From contig NC_031480.1 in NCBI RefSeq assembly GCF_000006565.2, positions 698,144-762,143 of the forward strand: a stretch of 64,000 nt of DNA, given 5' to 3'. The stretch comes from Toxoplasma gondii ME49. Its lineage: Eukaryota > Apicomplexa > Conoidasida > Eucoccidiorida > Sarcocystidae. Numbering within the stretch: position 1 is the stretch's first letter; every line of letters starts with the position of its first letter. Below, piece after piece: positions 47,220 to 60,300 of the stretch. The notes under the pieces were generated by a model. That model was not told where the DNA came from and did not search any database. It saw only the letters and a program-made list of their open reading frames with translations. A program made the position numbers and the translations under genes.

Positions 47220-49158
47220 ATGGACTCTCCACGAACGGCTCTGAAGCTGGCTCGTTTCTGCCCGTCACCCCCCGGTGAACAGCTTCAGACGGACAAGCGG
47301 AACAAGCTGACATTCAACAACTTCTACAAGACAAAGCTGTGTCCCTGGTACATCAAAGGTTCTTGTCACTGGGGTGCAAGCTGCAACTACGCGCACACGT
47401 TGTCGGAACAACGAGAAGCCGTGGACCTTACCAAGACGAAGCTGTGCCCGACTTGGCTGCGCCACAGTGTTTGCCGCAACCCAAAATGTCGTTACGCTCA
47501 CCACTACAGCGAGTTGCGCGCGACCACTGACGTCTTCAAAACGTCCCTTTGCTCCTTTTTCGTCAAAGGAATCTCTTGTCCCATGGAAAACAGGTGCCGT
47601 TTCGCTCATGGAGTTCACGAGCTTCGTCTCCGCGCTAAAGAAGGGCATCAAAACGGATCTGCATACCTCAACCAAAAAGCAGCACAAGCAAGAGCCGCCA
47701 TGGCTGCCGCGAGCGCTGCTGCCGCTGCTGCTCGTGCAGCTGCAAAAGCGAAGGCAGCGGCAGAAGCCAAGGCCGCTGCAGCTGCAGCCATTGCTGGTCT
47801 CGCAGAAGCCTCAAACAGCGGTTGCCGAGCAGAATCTCTTTCCTCGCCTCCGGTTGCTCAGGTCCTGGTTCCAGTGCGAGAAGGAGGCCATGTGCCTCTC
47901 AGTTGCGCCGTCCTTACAAGCGGATCTTCAGCACAGCCGACTGCAGACAACCATTTGACGCATCGCCAGCCTACAACAGGTGTCCTCACACTTGACAAGA
48001 AAAGTGGAACCTGGCGGCCGGAGATGTCGGCACATGCTCCGGAGTTTGTGTCGAGACTCTCTGTGACACCTTTGTATCCCCTTTTGCTCAGCGCCAACGC
48101 ATCGGCTCCTTCGTTTGGAGGGACTGGGCTTGAAGGAACGATCGAGCTTCTTCTTCAGTCCCTCCAGTGTCAGTCAGGAGACCTCTCTGGTAACAATTCT
48201 CTGGGCAGCATGACGAGGCCCATCACACCTGGGAACCAAACTGCTTTTGTTTCTAGAGAATCAGGACAAGGAAACTCTTTCAATCCTCGGGCGACTCCGT
48301 TCAGCCCACGAGAATGGTGCAGAAAACATGGGAACGGATATCAAGTTTCAGGCGACTCACTGTTCCCTCCCGGTGTCGAACCGGCCTCCGACAATCCTCT
48401 GAGCGCGCTTGATTTTTCCAGTCTGCTCTCCACAGTTGCCATGGCGATAGCAGCGTCTCCCCCGGGTGACATGAAAACGGATATGCCGATGGAAGCTTTC
48501 TTGCCAGCTTCGGCCGGGGAAATCGCTTCTACCCATACGCTCTCAACTTCATGGAACCCGACTGGTTCTCAGGTGCCTTGTTCTGCTCACCTCCCTCACG
48601 GACTCTTGAGGTCGGCGGATGCGTCACTTTCTTCTGACGGTCAGACCACTGCAACAGGCGGAGAGGAGTCGTCCTTTCCTCTTGCATCTATGGTCTCAAG
48701 CCCATCTGAGGGCACAGGGGAAAACGGGACCCAATCGCGGACAGACAGTAACGCCGTGAACCTTAAAGTGTGCCTCCAGATGCAGACCACGGATGAGACC
48801 GAAGGACCTAGTCCCGCGGGTGAGTGGGAACACCCTCGTGCTGCCTCAGTTTTCATGTTTATTCGACTACCATCCTTCGTCACTTTCAGAGGCACACGTT
48901 CTTCGTTTGTTTTGCACTAGTCTGTTTCACTTTCAATAAAGTGTGTACGAGCCACAGAGCAACCAGTTTTCCTGTGCCTGTCGCTTTGCTATGTAAGCAG
49001 CGGAAAGGCTCGATGCAGCAGGGACGTTGCTCCTTGCCACCGCAGACGGTATTCCAGCAGAGGAGAGTTCCGGCAACAGCGCATTAACGGCCCCATCGAA
49101 GATGGCAGGGTCGATATCTTCTCTAGGTTTGTCTCCATGCCACAAAAGTAGATGCTGA
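47220..49158 (+). CDS. Triple CCCH zinc-finger protein
   Basis: This is a probable RNA-binding regulator of mRNA stability or translation. The start ATG is 47220-47222 (aacatcATGG). Three CCCH fingers follow within residues 38-145: CPWYIKGSCHWGASCNYAH (C-x7-C-x5-C-x3-H), CPTWLRHSVCRNPKCRYAH (C-x8-C-x4-C-x3-H) and CSFFVKGISCPMENRCRFAH (C-x8-C-x5-C-x3-H). Each is led by a K-T-K/S-L-C motif, as in unkempt- or TIS11-type fingers. An Ala-rich helix (about 160-210) and a Ser/Pro-rich tail follow. My preferred model splices 48819 (gcgg|gtgagt) to 49001 (taagcag|cgg) in phase, adding 51 codons to TGA at 49156-49158 and giving 585 aa. Read through without splicing, the frame stops at TAG 48918-48920 and a possible AATAAA follows at about 48935, so an alternative shorter C-terminus is possible. 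Confidence 0.92.
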
Positions 49159-51343
49159 GATGCAGCAGCATCATTTCGTTGTTTACCCAGGCGCTGGCGC
49201 AGTTCCTGCAAGAAACTGCAGCTCCACACTCCTGTGCGCCGTCTCAGAATCAGAAGACACAGTGACTCATAGAGACATAATGGGGTTTTTTTCCGCAGTA
49301 CTACTTATGTAGCAGACCAATCACATTGTCATGTGCCTCCGTCGCGTATCCCGTGCGCAACTGTGCTGGCTTTACGGTGTTTGCTCTGCGTACAGAATCT
49401 CTTCATCCAGTGACTGGCTCCCGGCAAACAACCGCCGCAGGCATAGACTATGAGTGAACAGTTACCCTTGCTAGCCAGGAGCTGCGATAGAAGGGAAAGA
49501 GAAATGGACAGTATTTCATTTTTCGAAAAACGTCTGGATCCAGGATGCAAGGGCGTAGTCTCGAGGATCCCTGCAGGGGAGGAGTCGTCCAAAGAAGGTT
49601 GGAACAGCGGTGGAATTGCTCGCAAGGGCATAGTTTCACGCCGTGTACACTTAGTGCCCACACGTTTCATAGTGCACAGCTGTCGATCGTCATTATCGCA
49701 AATACAAGTAAACTGTCGCATATCCATGTACATAGTCGTTTATAAAAGCTGACCAGGTGTTTTTTTGCTGGCGTTTCATGACCTTTGTGAAGTATCGAAA
49801 GGTAACTGGGACGTCGTGTTGTGTTCCAAAATGTTGATTGTACCCGACGTGGGCATTGCTTTTATCAGAACTAAATACTATTGCCTTCCACGCACCTTCA
49901 TCGAGAGTTGCCACAGACGGAAAGCTTCATGAGCAAAACCCCAATCGAATCACAGCCACCTGAAATCGGTGTTTTCTACGCTGCACTGTTGGCAGTTGGT
50001 CTTGCTTCCCGCGACTGACTCGAGCTTTGCACTGAGGTATGGCTACACACGGATACGCGGTGACATAAACCAAAGCGATTAGGAGCTATTGCCTCTCATC
50101 TGAACCACTATGTAATGCCAGGTGACTACCGACACGTGTATCAAGCTGTTGTTCCCATGATGGTGCAGCAGGTAGCGTGTCGGATAGGGGTGCTCGAAAC
50201 GTCGTTTTTGGAACGCTGCGCCCGGCATTATGTGAAGACTACCAAAGCTACTGACACCGGATGCGAGTGTGTGTGTTTGGTGTGGTTCTTACGTGCTCGC
50301 AAAAGGAGACGATATTCATCAAGTCACTCTAACGGCGGGTGCTCCTGGAGACATCCCGCCACAAAGAACTTCGATTCACTCCCTCATCAACCAGAACGGC
50401 CTTGGCGAAGTGATTGCCGAGCGAAGTTTTTTCGAATAGATATATAGGTTGAAAAATGCTTGACGAACACACGAAATATTTACAGCACATCGTCCAACAG
50501 CTCTAGAAAAAAGACTCCAGAAGACAGTACAGTTATAAGGTACGGGAACTACAGTAGCGAAACGGCCGATGTTCCACAATGGACAACTGACTGCCCGCTC
50601 TGTCCAGAAACCAAGACATTTTAAAACCTTTTTAGCGAGTCAGTGCACTAGACGATAGAAAATGACACCAGCTCAAAATCACAGTGTCCCACTGCAGCGG
50701 CCTAGACGCCGCCAGAGGACAGATGGACAGGTTGACGCATGCCCGCGGGCACGGTTGTCGCACTTTAAAATGGATGTGGAGGGAGAGATGCAACAACAGA
50801 CACGCCAAAATGGAGCAGGGCATCACTGATCTGAACACATGCCAACGACGGCAAACAACGTAACAGCTGCAAATATCGAAACATTCAGCACCATGTCTGA
50901 GAAGGCCGCGTCACTGGCAAATACACAAGTGACACGTAAAACAGATGTAACAATTCCAGGTCAGCATATGCTGACATCAAATTGGAAGCCGCTTTAAAAA
51001 TATACTTCGAAAACTGTATCAACGTCGTCACAATTGCGAAATTGCAGGCGTCTGCAACCATTCCCTCCTTCATTGACTCCCCCGTACGAATATACCGATA
51101 TTCTGTGTGGACTTGGATGGAACCGCCTTCGTAGAGCGTGTATTGAACCTAGCCTTCCTCTAGTTGCCCAGCCAGGTCGACGGCGACCACGCAAAGCCTC
51201 GAAGCCTCAAGATTTCACGAGCTTCTTTACAGTGTCCCTCCTCTTTCATCTCTGAGACAGCACTAAATACAGAGTTTCTTTGGGGGGGAGGGGTAGACTT
51301 CATGTTCAACTGCTAACGAAGACATGCCCAAACCCGCAAACCT
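49159..51343. other. Convergent intergenic region
   Basis: The CCCH gene (plus) and the giant coiled-coil gene (minus) converge here, so it should contain both 3' UTRs. Composition is balanced. A 100-codon ATG frame at 49450-49752 (plus) and a 110-codon one at 50115-50447 (plus) have no motifs and are not called. Confidence 0.55.
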
Positions 51344-54300
51344 TTAACTCTCGACGGGCGCGACAACTGCATTGTTGTCCGACACTTCCTTAGACTCACA
51401 GCGAGTCAGCACGAGTAGGCGACGTCTATATCGTCTCCTCACGAGCATGAGAACTACCGCGACGATGACGATGAGGAACAGGACAACGCCTAGACTGACG
51501 CCCAGGCCAACCTCGAGGTTCTTTCGATCATTTTCGGCCTTCTGCATCACTGAGCTGAGTCTCTCCACAAACGCCGCGGGAGCTTCCTGCGCACTCTTCT
51601 CCGAGAAAGCAAGACCCTGGGTCTCGTTCAACTGTTGCTCGCTTCGCGTCGCCCTCTGAAAAGCGATCGCAGCGGCGTCGACCGACCGGCGCATTACCGC
51701 GTTGTCCCCTTGGAAGTTCTCTGCAAGTCTGCGGAAGCTCTCGAGTGCCGCGGTGTCTGTAGGAGCGGCGGCTTCACCCACGGATTCGTTCGTTTCAGAC
51801 GATCCCTCTTGCTGGACACGTTCCAACAGCAAAACCAGTTGCTCCAGGATTCCCGCCGGGTCTCGCGGAGTCTCAGAGACCGCTTCGTCCGACCTAACCG
51901 CCCGAGCCATCAACACTGGTCCGTTGTTTGTGGCTTCACGCGTCAGTTGAGAGGCAAGGTCCGCGCCTTGAGCGAGGATTGCAGTGAATCTTTGAAGCTT
52001 CGCATCGTTCCTCTGAACTTCGCTGAGCAGACTGCTCTGAAGCATTCCGAGGGCCTTTCGGGTCTCGGCTGACACCGCTTCGAGTCTCTCCCTGAGCCGC
52101 GTCTGCAGGTCTGCCTGCGCCTCCTGGTCAAGGCCCTGAATCCTTGACCACTCACGCATCAAATCCGCGGCCTCCGACTGCGTACGGGCCAGAGCCGCGA
52201 GCGCTGCCTCGACCATCGGCGGCAATCCGAGGTTTTCCAGAGACCAAAGACCGCTCCCCGTGGACGAAACGAACTGCTCAAAGCGGTTAAGGTTGTGCTT
52301 GTCCATGTGCTCTTGCAACCGTCCGCTGAGGGATTCTGCCTGTGCTTCCAAGTCCGCGTTTTCCTGGGTGTCGGGGTCTCCTGGATCGACAGCAGTCCGC
52401 AGAAGCGACTGAGCTCGGTTCAGAAGAGTAGTCGCCCTCATGAGCTCGGGGCCGGTGTCCACCGTCTCTACTTGGTCAGACTCTGTGTTATGAAGAAGCG
52501 AGTTGACGGCTGCGAGGTTGGCGACGACCTCGTGGCGAACGTTTGCCGGGGAGTTCGTCCGGTTTGCTGCCTGCAGCTCGGAAACCAGATCTTGCATCTC
52601 AGCTAGGACCATGGCTACCTCGCTCTCCCACGCTTGAGCCTGGGCCTGGACACTCTTGGCATGCTGCTCGATTCCCGCCGCCAGTGACGGTTCGTTCAGG
52701 AGCTCGACCACCACTTCCGGCACCACAGTCGCGCGCATGGTCCCTACAGCGTTGGTCAAATTCTTCGCGAGCGCGGCCCCCCGGCCAGCGATGCGTTCTG
52801 CGTCCACGATCAGCTCTGGATCCACGACGCTCATGCGCTGTCCACGTCCCTTGCTGCGCTCCACCTGAAGCTGGTCCTCGGTCTCCCCCAGAGACTCTCC
52901 CTTCTCAGCGATGTTGCTTGCAGCCTCGACGAGGGCCCGGAGTTCGCCCGCACTCTGTCGGAGCTCTGCAAGCAAGCTGTTGCTTCGAGTTGATGTCTTC
53001 TCCGCCTTCGCCATGCTCTCCCACAAACTCTGCTTCGCCAGCGCCAAGAGGGCGGCCTTGGCCTCGTGTTCCGCCGCCCGGGACAACGTTTGGAGGTTGA
53101 CGGTTTCCGCCATACTTGCATGCAGCTCGCCGAGAGCCCGTTCGCCAGCGTCCGTGGCCGCCGCGGCCAAGTCGTGGCACCTGGCGATGAGGATTTCATC
53201 CTGGACTCGTCGGCACTGGCTCCAGACATTATGGGCGTCGCGCAGGTCTTCCTTCGCCACCGCGACGAGCGCTTGGGCGCTGGTGCCGAGCCCGGTCGCT
53301 CGGTTGGTTGCGTCGTTCACGCGGTTTTGCAGAGCCAGGAACGCCGTCGCGGTCTTGGTCCAGAACTCGGCCGTTGAGTCTGAAGCCTCCGGTTTATTCG
53401 CAGTTCTCTCGAGGTCGGCTGAAAGTCTCGACAACTCAGCGCCGACTGCACGGAGCTCCTTCGCTTTTTCAGTCACCTGCGTTGTCGTGTGGCGCACCTT
53501 GTCGCTCGCTTGGATGAGCACGAGGAGCTTTTCGTGGTCGGAATTCCGAAGCAGGGCTTCCTCGGCTTCCTTTCGGCGAGCCTCGAGCTCTCCCTGAATC
53601 TTCTCCAGCCGATCTCGCAGCGACGCCGCGATGTTGTTGTATGCGGAACTCTCCAGGGTGTCGATCGTTTCCAACACCCTCTTGCTGGACTTCTTGACCG
53701 TGTTGGTAATCGTGTTCACTCGTCCGAGAAGTCTGCGTGCTTCGCTGCTCCGCGACTCGCTATACGTTTCTGAAGTTTCTTCGATGAGTTTGCGGATTTC
53801 GTCTACCAAGCGTTGGGCCTCCGCGCTATCGTGCTCCATCTGTGCCAAAATTTTCCGCGCCTCCTCCACGCTACCGCCAAAAAGACTGGCCTCACTGGTT
53901 TGAACAGAGTCGAAAAGCTGCTTCACCGTGACGATCTGCTGCTCCAGTTCCCTCTCCACCTTCGCGCGTTGGCTGGCTGTCCTCTTCAGTTGCGCACTGT
54001 ACTCGGCGTACAGACGTCGCCCTTCCTCGACCATCTCCTCAATCTCCCGATACATCACTGAAATGTCGCTGCCTGCAGGCGCCTTGCGCGCCGTGGCCCT
54101 CACGGCGTCACGAGATGTCTCCAGCTGTCGTAGGCGGTTCGCTGCCTCTTCTTGTCCCTCAGACAAAGTTTGGATTGCGTTGTTGGCCTCCGCGAGGGCC
54201 TTCTGCGCCTTTGACACATCCTGTTTCGCGGCGAGAATCAAGGCAATGCGCTGCCGCTGCTGCTCGGTCAATGACTGCTCCACTTTGTCTGACCCACGAA

Positions 54301-57300
54301 CTGCAGGGTGAAGCTTCCCCTCGAGACGCCGAGGTGTGCCTCCCACTTTGTCACCGGGTTCCTCAGCAAGGCCCTTGAGCTTCACGGCAGCTGCACGTTG
54401 CTTCTTGCTAGCCTCCTCCAGAGTGTGACCCGCGGCCTTCAGACTCTCCAAACGCGTCTTGAAGAAAGAGAGATTGGCCTGAGCTTGGCGACGCTTCTCG
54501 GCTACGTGTTCGACACTCACGGAGGTATGCGCCGGGGAGGGGTCGGGGCTCTCGCTGCTGCGAGATTTTGCGTGTGCGCTCCGGAACGGATAGCTGAGGT
54601 AAAGGGGCGTCTCGTTCACCTCGGCCAAACTTATGGCGTTTGTCATCTCGCGGACGAGGCTTCGCGCGCGCCGGAGTTGCTCTGCGGCCGTTGTCTCGGC
54701 CTTTTCCGTCGCACAGGCAGCCAGGTCTTTCGCCTGGCTGCGATTCAGCAACGCCTTATCCAGGGCTCTCTCGACAGCCCGAATCGCAGCAACACCACCG
54801 CGCACTAATGCGCTACCTTCGTCGACCTGCTTCGCAATCGTCTCTTCCTGGGAGAGGATCCGCGTCGTCTCTTCCAGCCGCTTTTTGGCCTCCTGTGTGG
54901 GATCCGCCTCTCCAGGCGTCACATGAAAGCGTTCGGTCTGAAGTTTGATGACCTTTGCATGCGCCCCGGCGACTCGATCGGAGAGCCCCACGAGCTGTCG
55001 CGACTGGCGGTCGCGGCGTCCCGCCGTCCGCAGCAGCACGTCGACCGAGTGTGCAGCGGCCTTCCGCGCATAACTCGCCAGGCGACTCTCAGCTTTCCCC
55101 ACGGCCGCAGCGACGTCCCGCATTCTCGTCGTTTCCCTCTGCACTTCCTCGGCGGTCACCTTCAAATCCGCGAGCGCCAGCAGTGCTTCGTCCTTCTCAG
55201 ACGCCTCAGCGTTCCCGAGGAGCGTCCTGGACAGCCGCGTGTACCGGCGCAGACTCGAGACCTGCTGCCGGCACAGCGTCGCGATGCTCCCGGCCTTCGC
55301 GAGATCCTGGGCGATCTGCTCGATGACTTCAACGGAGGCAGACGCGAGGCCGTCCGCGAAATCGCCGCGAACAGGCAAGTCCCTCTGGCGCGACTTGGCT
55401 TTCGTCAGCAGAGCCTGGGCGCTGTCGAGACGAGCTGAGAACTGTTGCATCGCTGCCTTCAGAGTAAGGAGGAACTCTCGGCCACTAGCCAGACGGCTTT
55501 CTGCTACCGCAGTCTGCGCAACCATCGTGTCGCGCACACCCTTGATCGCTTCGACGTTCACGCTAATGTCGACAAGGCGCCGCACCGCAGCTGCAACATG
55601 TCCTGCGCTGTCTCGGTGGCTTTTTTCGATGTCCCTCTGCCATGAGCGAGCGTCTTCTGCCACGAACGAATTAGAGCCACACTCGAGTGGCCACCTCTCT
55701 GGTGCGTCCTGATGCAGCTTCTGCATTTCGTTCACTAGCTGCTCCGCCTCCTGGAAACGCATCTCGGCAGTCGCAACAGCTTGGTCTACAGTCTCAGCGC
55801 GCTTCTCGCTGCTGTGCAGCTTCGCCATCCTCTCCAGCTGCTCCAGCAGCCTCTGGACCTCCCCGCCGACCTCAAACACACGGTTCTTCTTCGCCACGAT
55901 CTGTTCAGCCACGCCGCTGACGGAGGCCAATCTCTGAGACAAGATCCGACGGAAAAGCTCGTGGACCGCACGTACCGCCTTTTGTGACTCCGCCCTCGAA
56001 ACGGCGAGGTCATCGTCGAGGACCGCGCGGTCCCGCTGCAGCTCCTTTAGCCGCTCGTGTGCGCCCCTGACCAGGTTTTGAGCTCGCGCGATATACCCCT
56101 GCATATACGCGGGCACACGGATCTTCGCGTCTCTCACGTGTCTCGCCGCATCCACCGCGACCGTGAGGCGCTTCACAGTCGCCTTGGCGTCCGCGGAGGC
56201 CTTCTCGAGACCCGCGACCGCCGCCTGCAGATCGTTCAAGGGGCAACGACCGACGCAGTGACACGTAGCTCTTTCGAGCTCCCCGGACGCCGTAACATTC
56301 CCTTCAAACTTCGCGACCAACTCTGCAGACGCAGTGAACACAGTTCGCTGCTGCGCAGTCTCTTGCTTGTAGAAGCTGGTTGACTGCTCCGCATGCACTA
56401 GCGCGTCTCGGACAGCCTCTGCGTCGGAGAAGAGCCGGCGAACGCGCCCCTCCATTTCCGTGGTCATTGTGTCCTCCCGAAGCCACTCGTTCGCGCTGGC
56501 CACCGACGCTCTGCCATCTGTCACCGCGGCCTCCAGCCTCTTCTCCAGGTACCCGAAGTCCTCATTCTCGGAGCCATCTGCTGAGTTCGCCGCTCGCGCG
56601 CTGCGCGCTGCTTCAAGCCGCCTTTTGACACTCGCCGCATACCCTAGAACGTCCTCGAGCTTCCCGAGGGCCTTCCGCGCCTCCATCTCGAGGTGTTGGA
56701 GAGCCTCGCGACCGGCCCACAGCTCCTCGCCAGTCGTCAAGTCCTCGGACGGCTTTCGGATTGCAAAGGTCGCTGTCAGGTTGCCCAGAGCGCCCACGCG
56801 TTCTTGCATACGGTGCTCAACTTCTGCGACTTCCTCCGACAGCGGCGGAACCTGAGTCGCGGCCTTCGACTCCCCGCGAAGCGCCAGAGAAGACACGCTG
56901 CGGCTTCGGTCTTTTCTTCGGCGTTCCACAGGCGCCCGCGATTCCGAGTCGCGCTCTCGGTCGAGATGCGTACCACGTTCCGTGTCACGCTCTCGATCGC
57001 GTCTTGTACTACGTTCCATGTCGCGCTCTAGGTTGCGTCTCGTACTACGTTCCATGTCGCGCTCTCGGTCGCGTCTCGTACTACGTTCCATGTCGCGCTC
57101 TCGGTCGCTTCTCGTACTACGTTCCATGTCGCGCTCTCGGTCGCGATGCGCATCACGTTCCATGTCGCGCTCTCGGTCGCGCCTCGTATCACGTTCGATA
57201 TCGCGGTCTCGGTCGCGTTGCATATCGTGCCCCCGGTCGCGGTGAATCTCGCTGTGCACCTGGTGCTCGAGGAGATCGCGCTGCAGGTCGCGTTCTAGGT

Positions 57301-60300
57301 CGTTAAGCATGGCTTCAAGTCTCTGAAGAGCCGCGTCCGTCTCTGCCGTGGTTGCCAGAAGGCGCGCGGACTGTCGCCCGCTTTTGGCGGCTTCACGCGC
57401 GGCTTGAGAGTTGGCCTCGCGGAGACGTTGAAGGTGTTCTCGCCACACCCTCACAGATTGCGCGGCGGCTTCGAGATCGGGGAGTCCGTCAACATCGACA
57501 CGAGTGGGATACGGTTCGCCGTGCCTCCATCGCCGAGGCCGAGAGACGCGACCGCGACCCAGGGCCTTGCTTTGCCGCTCTGCCATCTCAGCTTTCACCA
57601 GAAGTCCCTCGGCTTCGGATCGCAGGGAGTTCGCGCGCAACTCCAAGTCAGCGAGGCTGTTGTCTGGCTGAGGTCGGGGAGCGAAAACATGAGGTCGCAG
57701 CGCGTTTGCTTCCTCGTAAAGCTTCCGAAGCGCGGCCCGGGCGTCATTGACAACGCCCGCCATTTGCCGCACCATTGGCGTGAGGAGCTCTAGACGTTCT
57801 GCAACTTTTCGCAAGCCCTCAAAGACTACTGGATTCTTCTCCACTCGCCTGAGCAGCGTCACGGTTTCCCCGAGAACCGTCCAGGAGCCCTCGGTCTCCT
57901 TGACGATGTGCGACCACTGTCGGCTCTTCGCGTCGCCGATTTGCAGCGTGGCTACAGCTTCTTGGTAGACCGCTGCGCGTCGACCGTACACAGCGTTATC
58001 TGCGAAGGAGGATCTGAGTATCGCGACTGCCGAGTTCTCCTGGCGACACGCTTCAGTGGCACTCTGGGCCGCGCCCCGCACCTCGCGTGCCTCGCGGACC
58101 ACGCCGTCGGCCTGGCCCGACAGTCGGTCGAGAGCGGCGTGGGCGTCGGAGATCAGCACGCCGACATCGGAGGCTTCCCCGACCTTCTCAAGACCCGCAA
58201 GGTCGGAAAGAATCTGTCCGAGTTTCCTCCCTAGTCTGTCCAGCGTCCTCGAGCTCTTGTTGGTGAGACTGCGAAGCGCGTTGACGGGGTCCCGCAGACC
58301 CTCGAAGCGTCTCCAGGAGGCCTCAGACTTGGCCAACTCGCGCTGGGCATTCTGCACACGCGCGGCGGTCTCCGACAAATGCGCCGCCAGCTCCTCGGCC
58401 TTCGCTACGTGGTCACCTTGAGAGGAAAGGCGCCTAGGTTGGAAGCCGGCATCTGCGTCCATTCCGTCGGCATGCCGCTGTCGCATCGCCAGCAGGCGGT
58501 CCACATCTCTCCGGAGCTGGTCCACAGCTGCTTCGTCGCGCTCAACTTCTTCTGCAAGATCTTCCTGCTCCTTCATCTTCGCCGCGATCTGGTCTTGCGC
58601 CACCGCCAGCGCCTGCCGTTTCAGGTGTCCCGTCAAGTCTCCTGCGGCGTCCTCGAGCTCTTGGGCGGCCCGAGCGAGGAGAGCAATCCGCCCTCTCAGC
58701 TGCGAGATCGCGACGCGCAGCTCCCCCTGAATTGCCTGGAGCTGCCGGATCTGCGCGCGGACGGGTCCAGTCGCTGCCTGCGTCTTTGCCTCGATATCCG
58801 CGATTTCTCGGTCCAGGTTCGCGCTCTCCTGGGTGATATGCACGACCGAAGTCGCCGCATCTCGCCCCGCCAGCTTCACCACGCTGAGAACCGAGTTCGC
58901 CTGCTGGAAATTGGGGTTGCCGTTTGCGTCGTCGCTTGCGACACTGCGGTAGGCGCCCCTGACTTTGACGATCTGGCTCTGCGCCGAGACGAGTGTCTGC
59001 TCAAGCAGGGCTTTGACACGATGGGCTTCTCCTTGGAGTCGGTGCTGGCGCTGCCGCGCGTTCGATACTTCCGCCAGGATCGCGAGATCACCACCCAGGC
59101 GCTCGACGGCCGCAAAGAGCGCTCTCGCCTCGCTCACAAGAGATTCACAAGCCTTCAGCATCTCCTTGCTCTGGGCCACTGCTTCCCCTACCGGGACCGC
59201 GGCCAACTCGACGGGGCCCGTCGTACCCGCACGCTTCAACAACTGGCGAACCACCTCTTCCCGCTGGTTCACGAGCTGCATCACTCGCGATATGATGCCC
59301 GCGAATCCTTCGAGGGCGCTTCTTCGACTCAAGAGCTGCTGCACGCGCGCCGAGGCATTGCGGTCGACAGCAGCCGCAGAGCCTTCGGCGCTGGCGGAAG
59401 TCAAGACAGTCTTCAAGTCACGAATCAGGGCCTCAATCTGACTCCGTACCAACTCGATCTCTCTGTGGCGCGCCGTTTCTTCCGCACCGAGCTTCTCCAC
59501 GTGCTCGCGCGCCGAGGTCAAGGTAGCACCGTGGAAGAAGTCGGTCGCCGCGGTCGTTGCGACGTGAAGGTCGAAGCGTCTCCGATCCGCTGCGTCGACC
59601 ATCGCGCGACTCCTCTCCAGACTCTTGTAGAGAGCACCCTGGGCGAGTCGAATGTTGTTCAACTCCTCTGCGAAGATGTCCGAGTCCAGGAGTGCATGCG
59701 GAAGACTCGCGATGTAGTCGTCGAGCTGGCGAAGCTGCCCGCCGATCGCCTCCAGGTCTTGGTGCCACTGCTCCACAGGGTTTCTCTCCAGAGCCATCCG
59801 CGCGGAGTCCATCAGTTCGCGCGTCCCAGGCCCCATGTCGAGGGCGTCGCCCGACTTCGTCGTTTGCTCTGCGCGAGAGAGGAGAGTCGAGAGCTGCTGG
59901 ATCAAACCTGAGGCGCCCTGTTGGGTTTTCTTCGCTGCCTCCGCCAGGGTCTCAAGCTGCGCCCGGACTGTCGCCTGCCCCGAAGACAAGCCGAAGAATC
60001 GGCGCACAGACTGAGCAAGCTTCGAAAGCTCCCCCGCGCGTTTCGCGGTGTCCGCGAACTCTCGGCCCATCGTTTGAATCGCCTTCGACCCCTGCACTAC
60101 GAGTTGCACGTTCTGCTTGCGGCGGGTCACGAGGTCGCGAACAGCCTCTGCGACGTTTGGGTTCGTCGCGTACTCCTTCAGCTGCTCAGTCGGCAGCAGG
60201 CCGGTCGCGAGCTCCCGCTGGAAGCGCGCTAGCGCGAGACGGTCGTCTGCATGTGCCTCCCAAGCTGCGCGCAGCTGCGTTGCGGCCTCTATGATGCGGG

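Noticed and set aside
49450..49752. 100-codon ATG frame on plus in the convergent region
   Set aside because: No motif or splice context, and it lies where both flanking 3' UTRs are expected.
56952..57235. Regular 36-bp repeats resembling a CRISPR array
   Set aside because: There are no unique spacers: the units are contiguous, in frame with a protein and in a eukaryotic nuclear context.
58379..59911. 510-codon open frame on the plus strand, with others such as 61133-62095 and 61545-62543
   Set aside because: These lie antisense to the giant coiled-coil gene and arise from its GC-rich, stop-poor codon usage. Their translations are Arg/Ala/His/Leu-biased without motifs.
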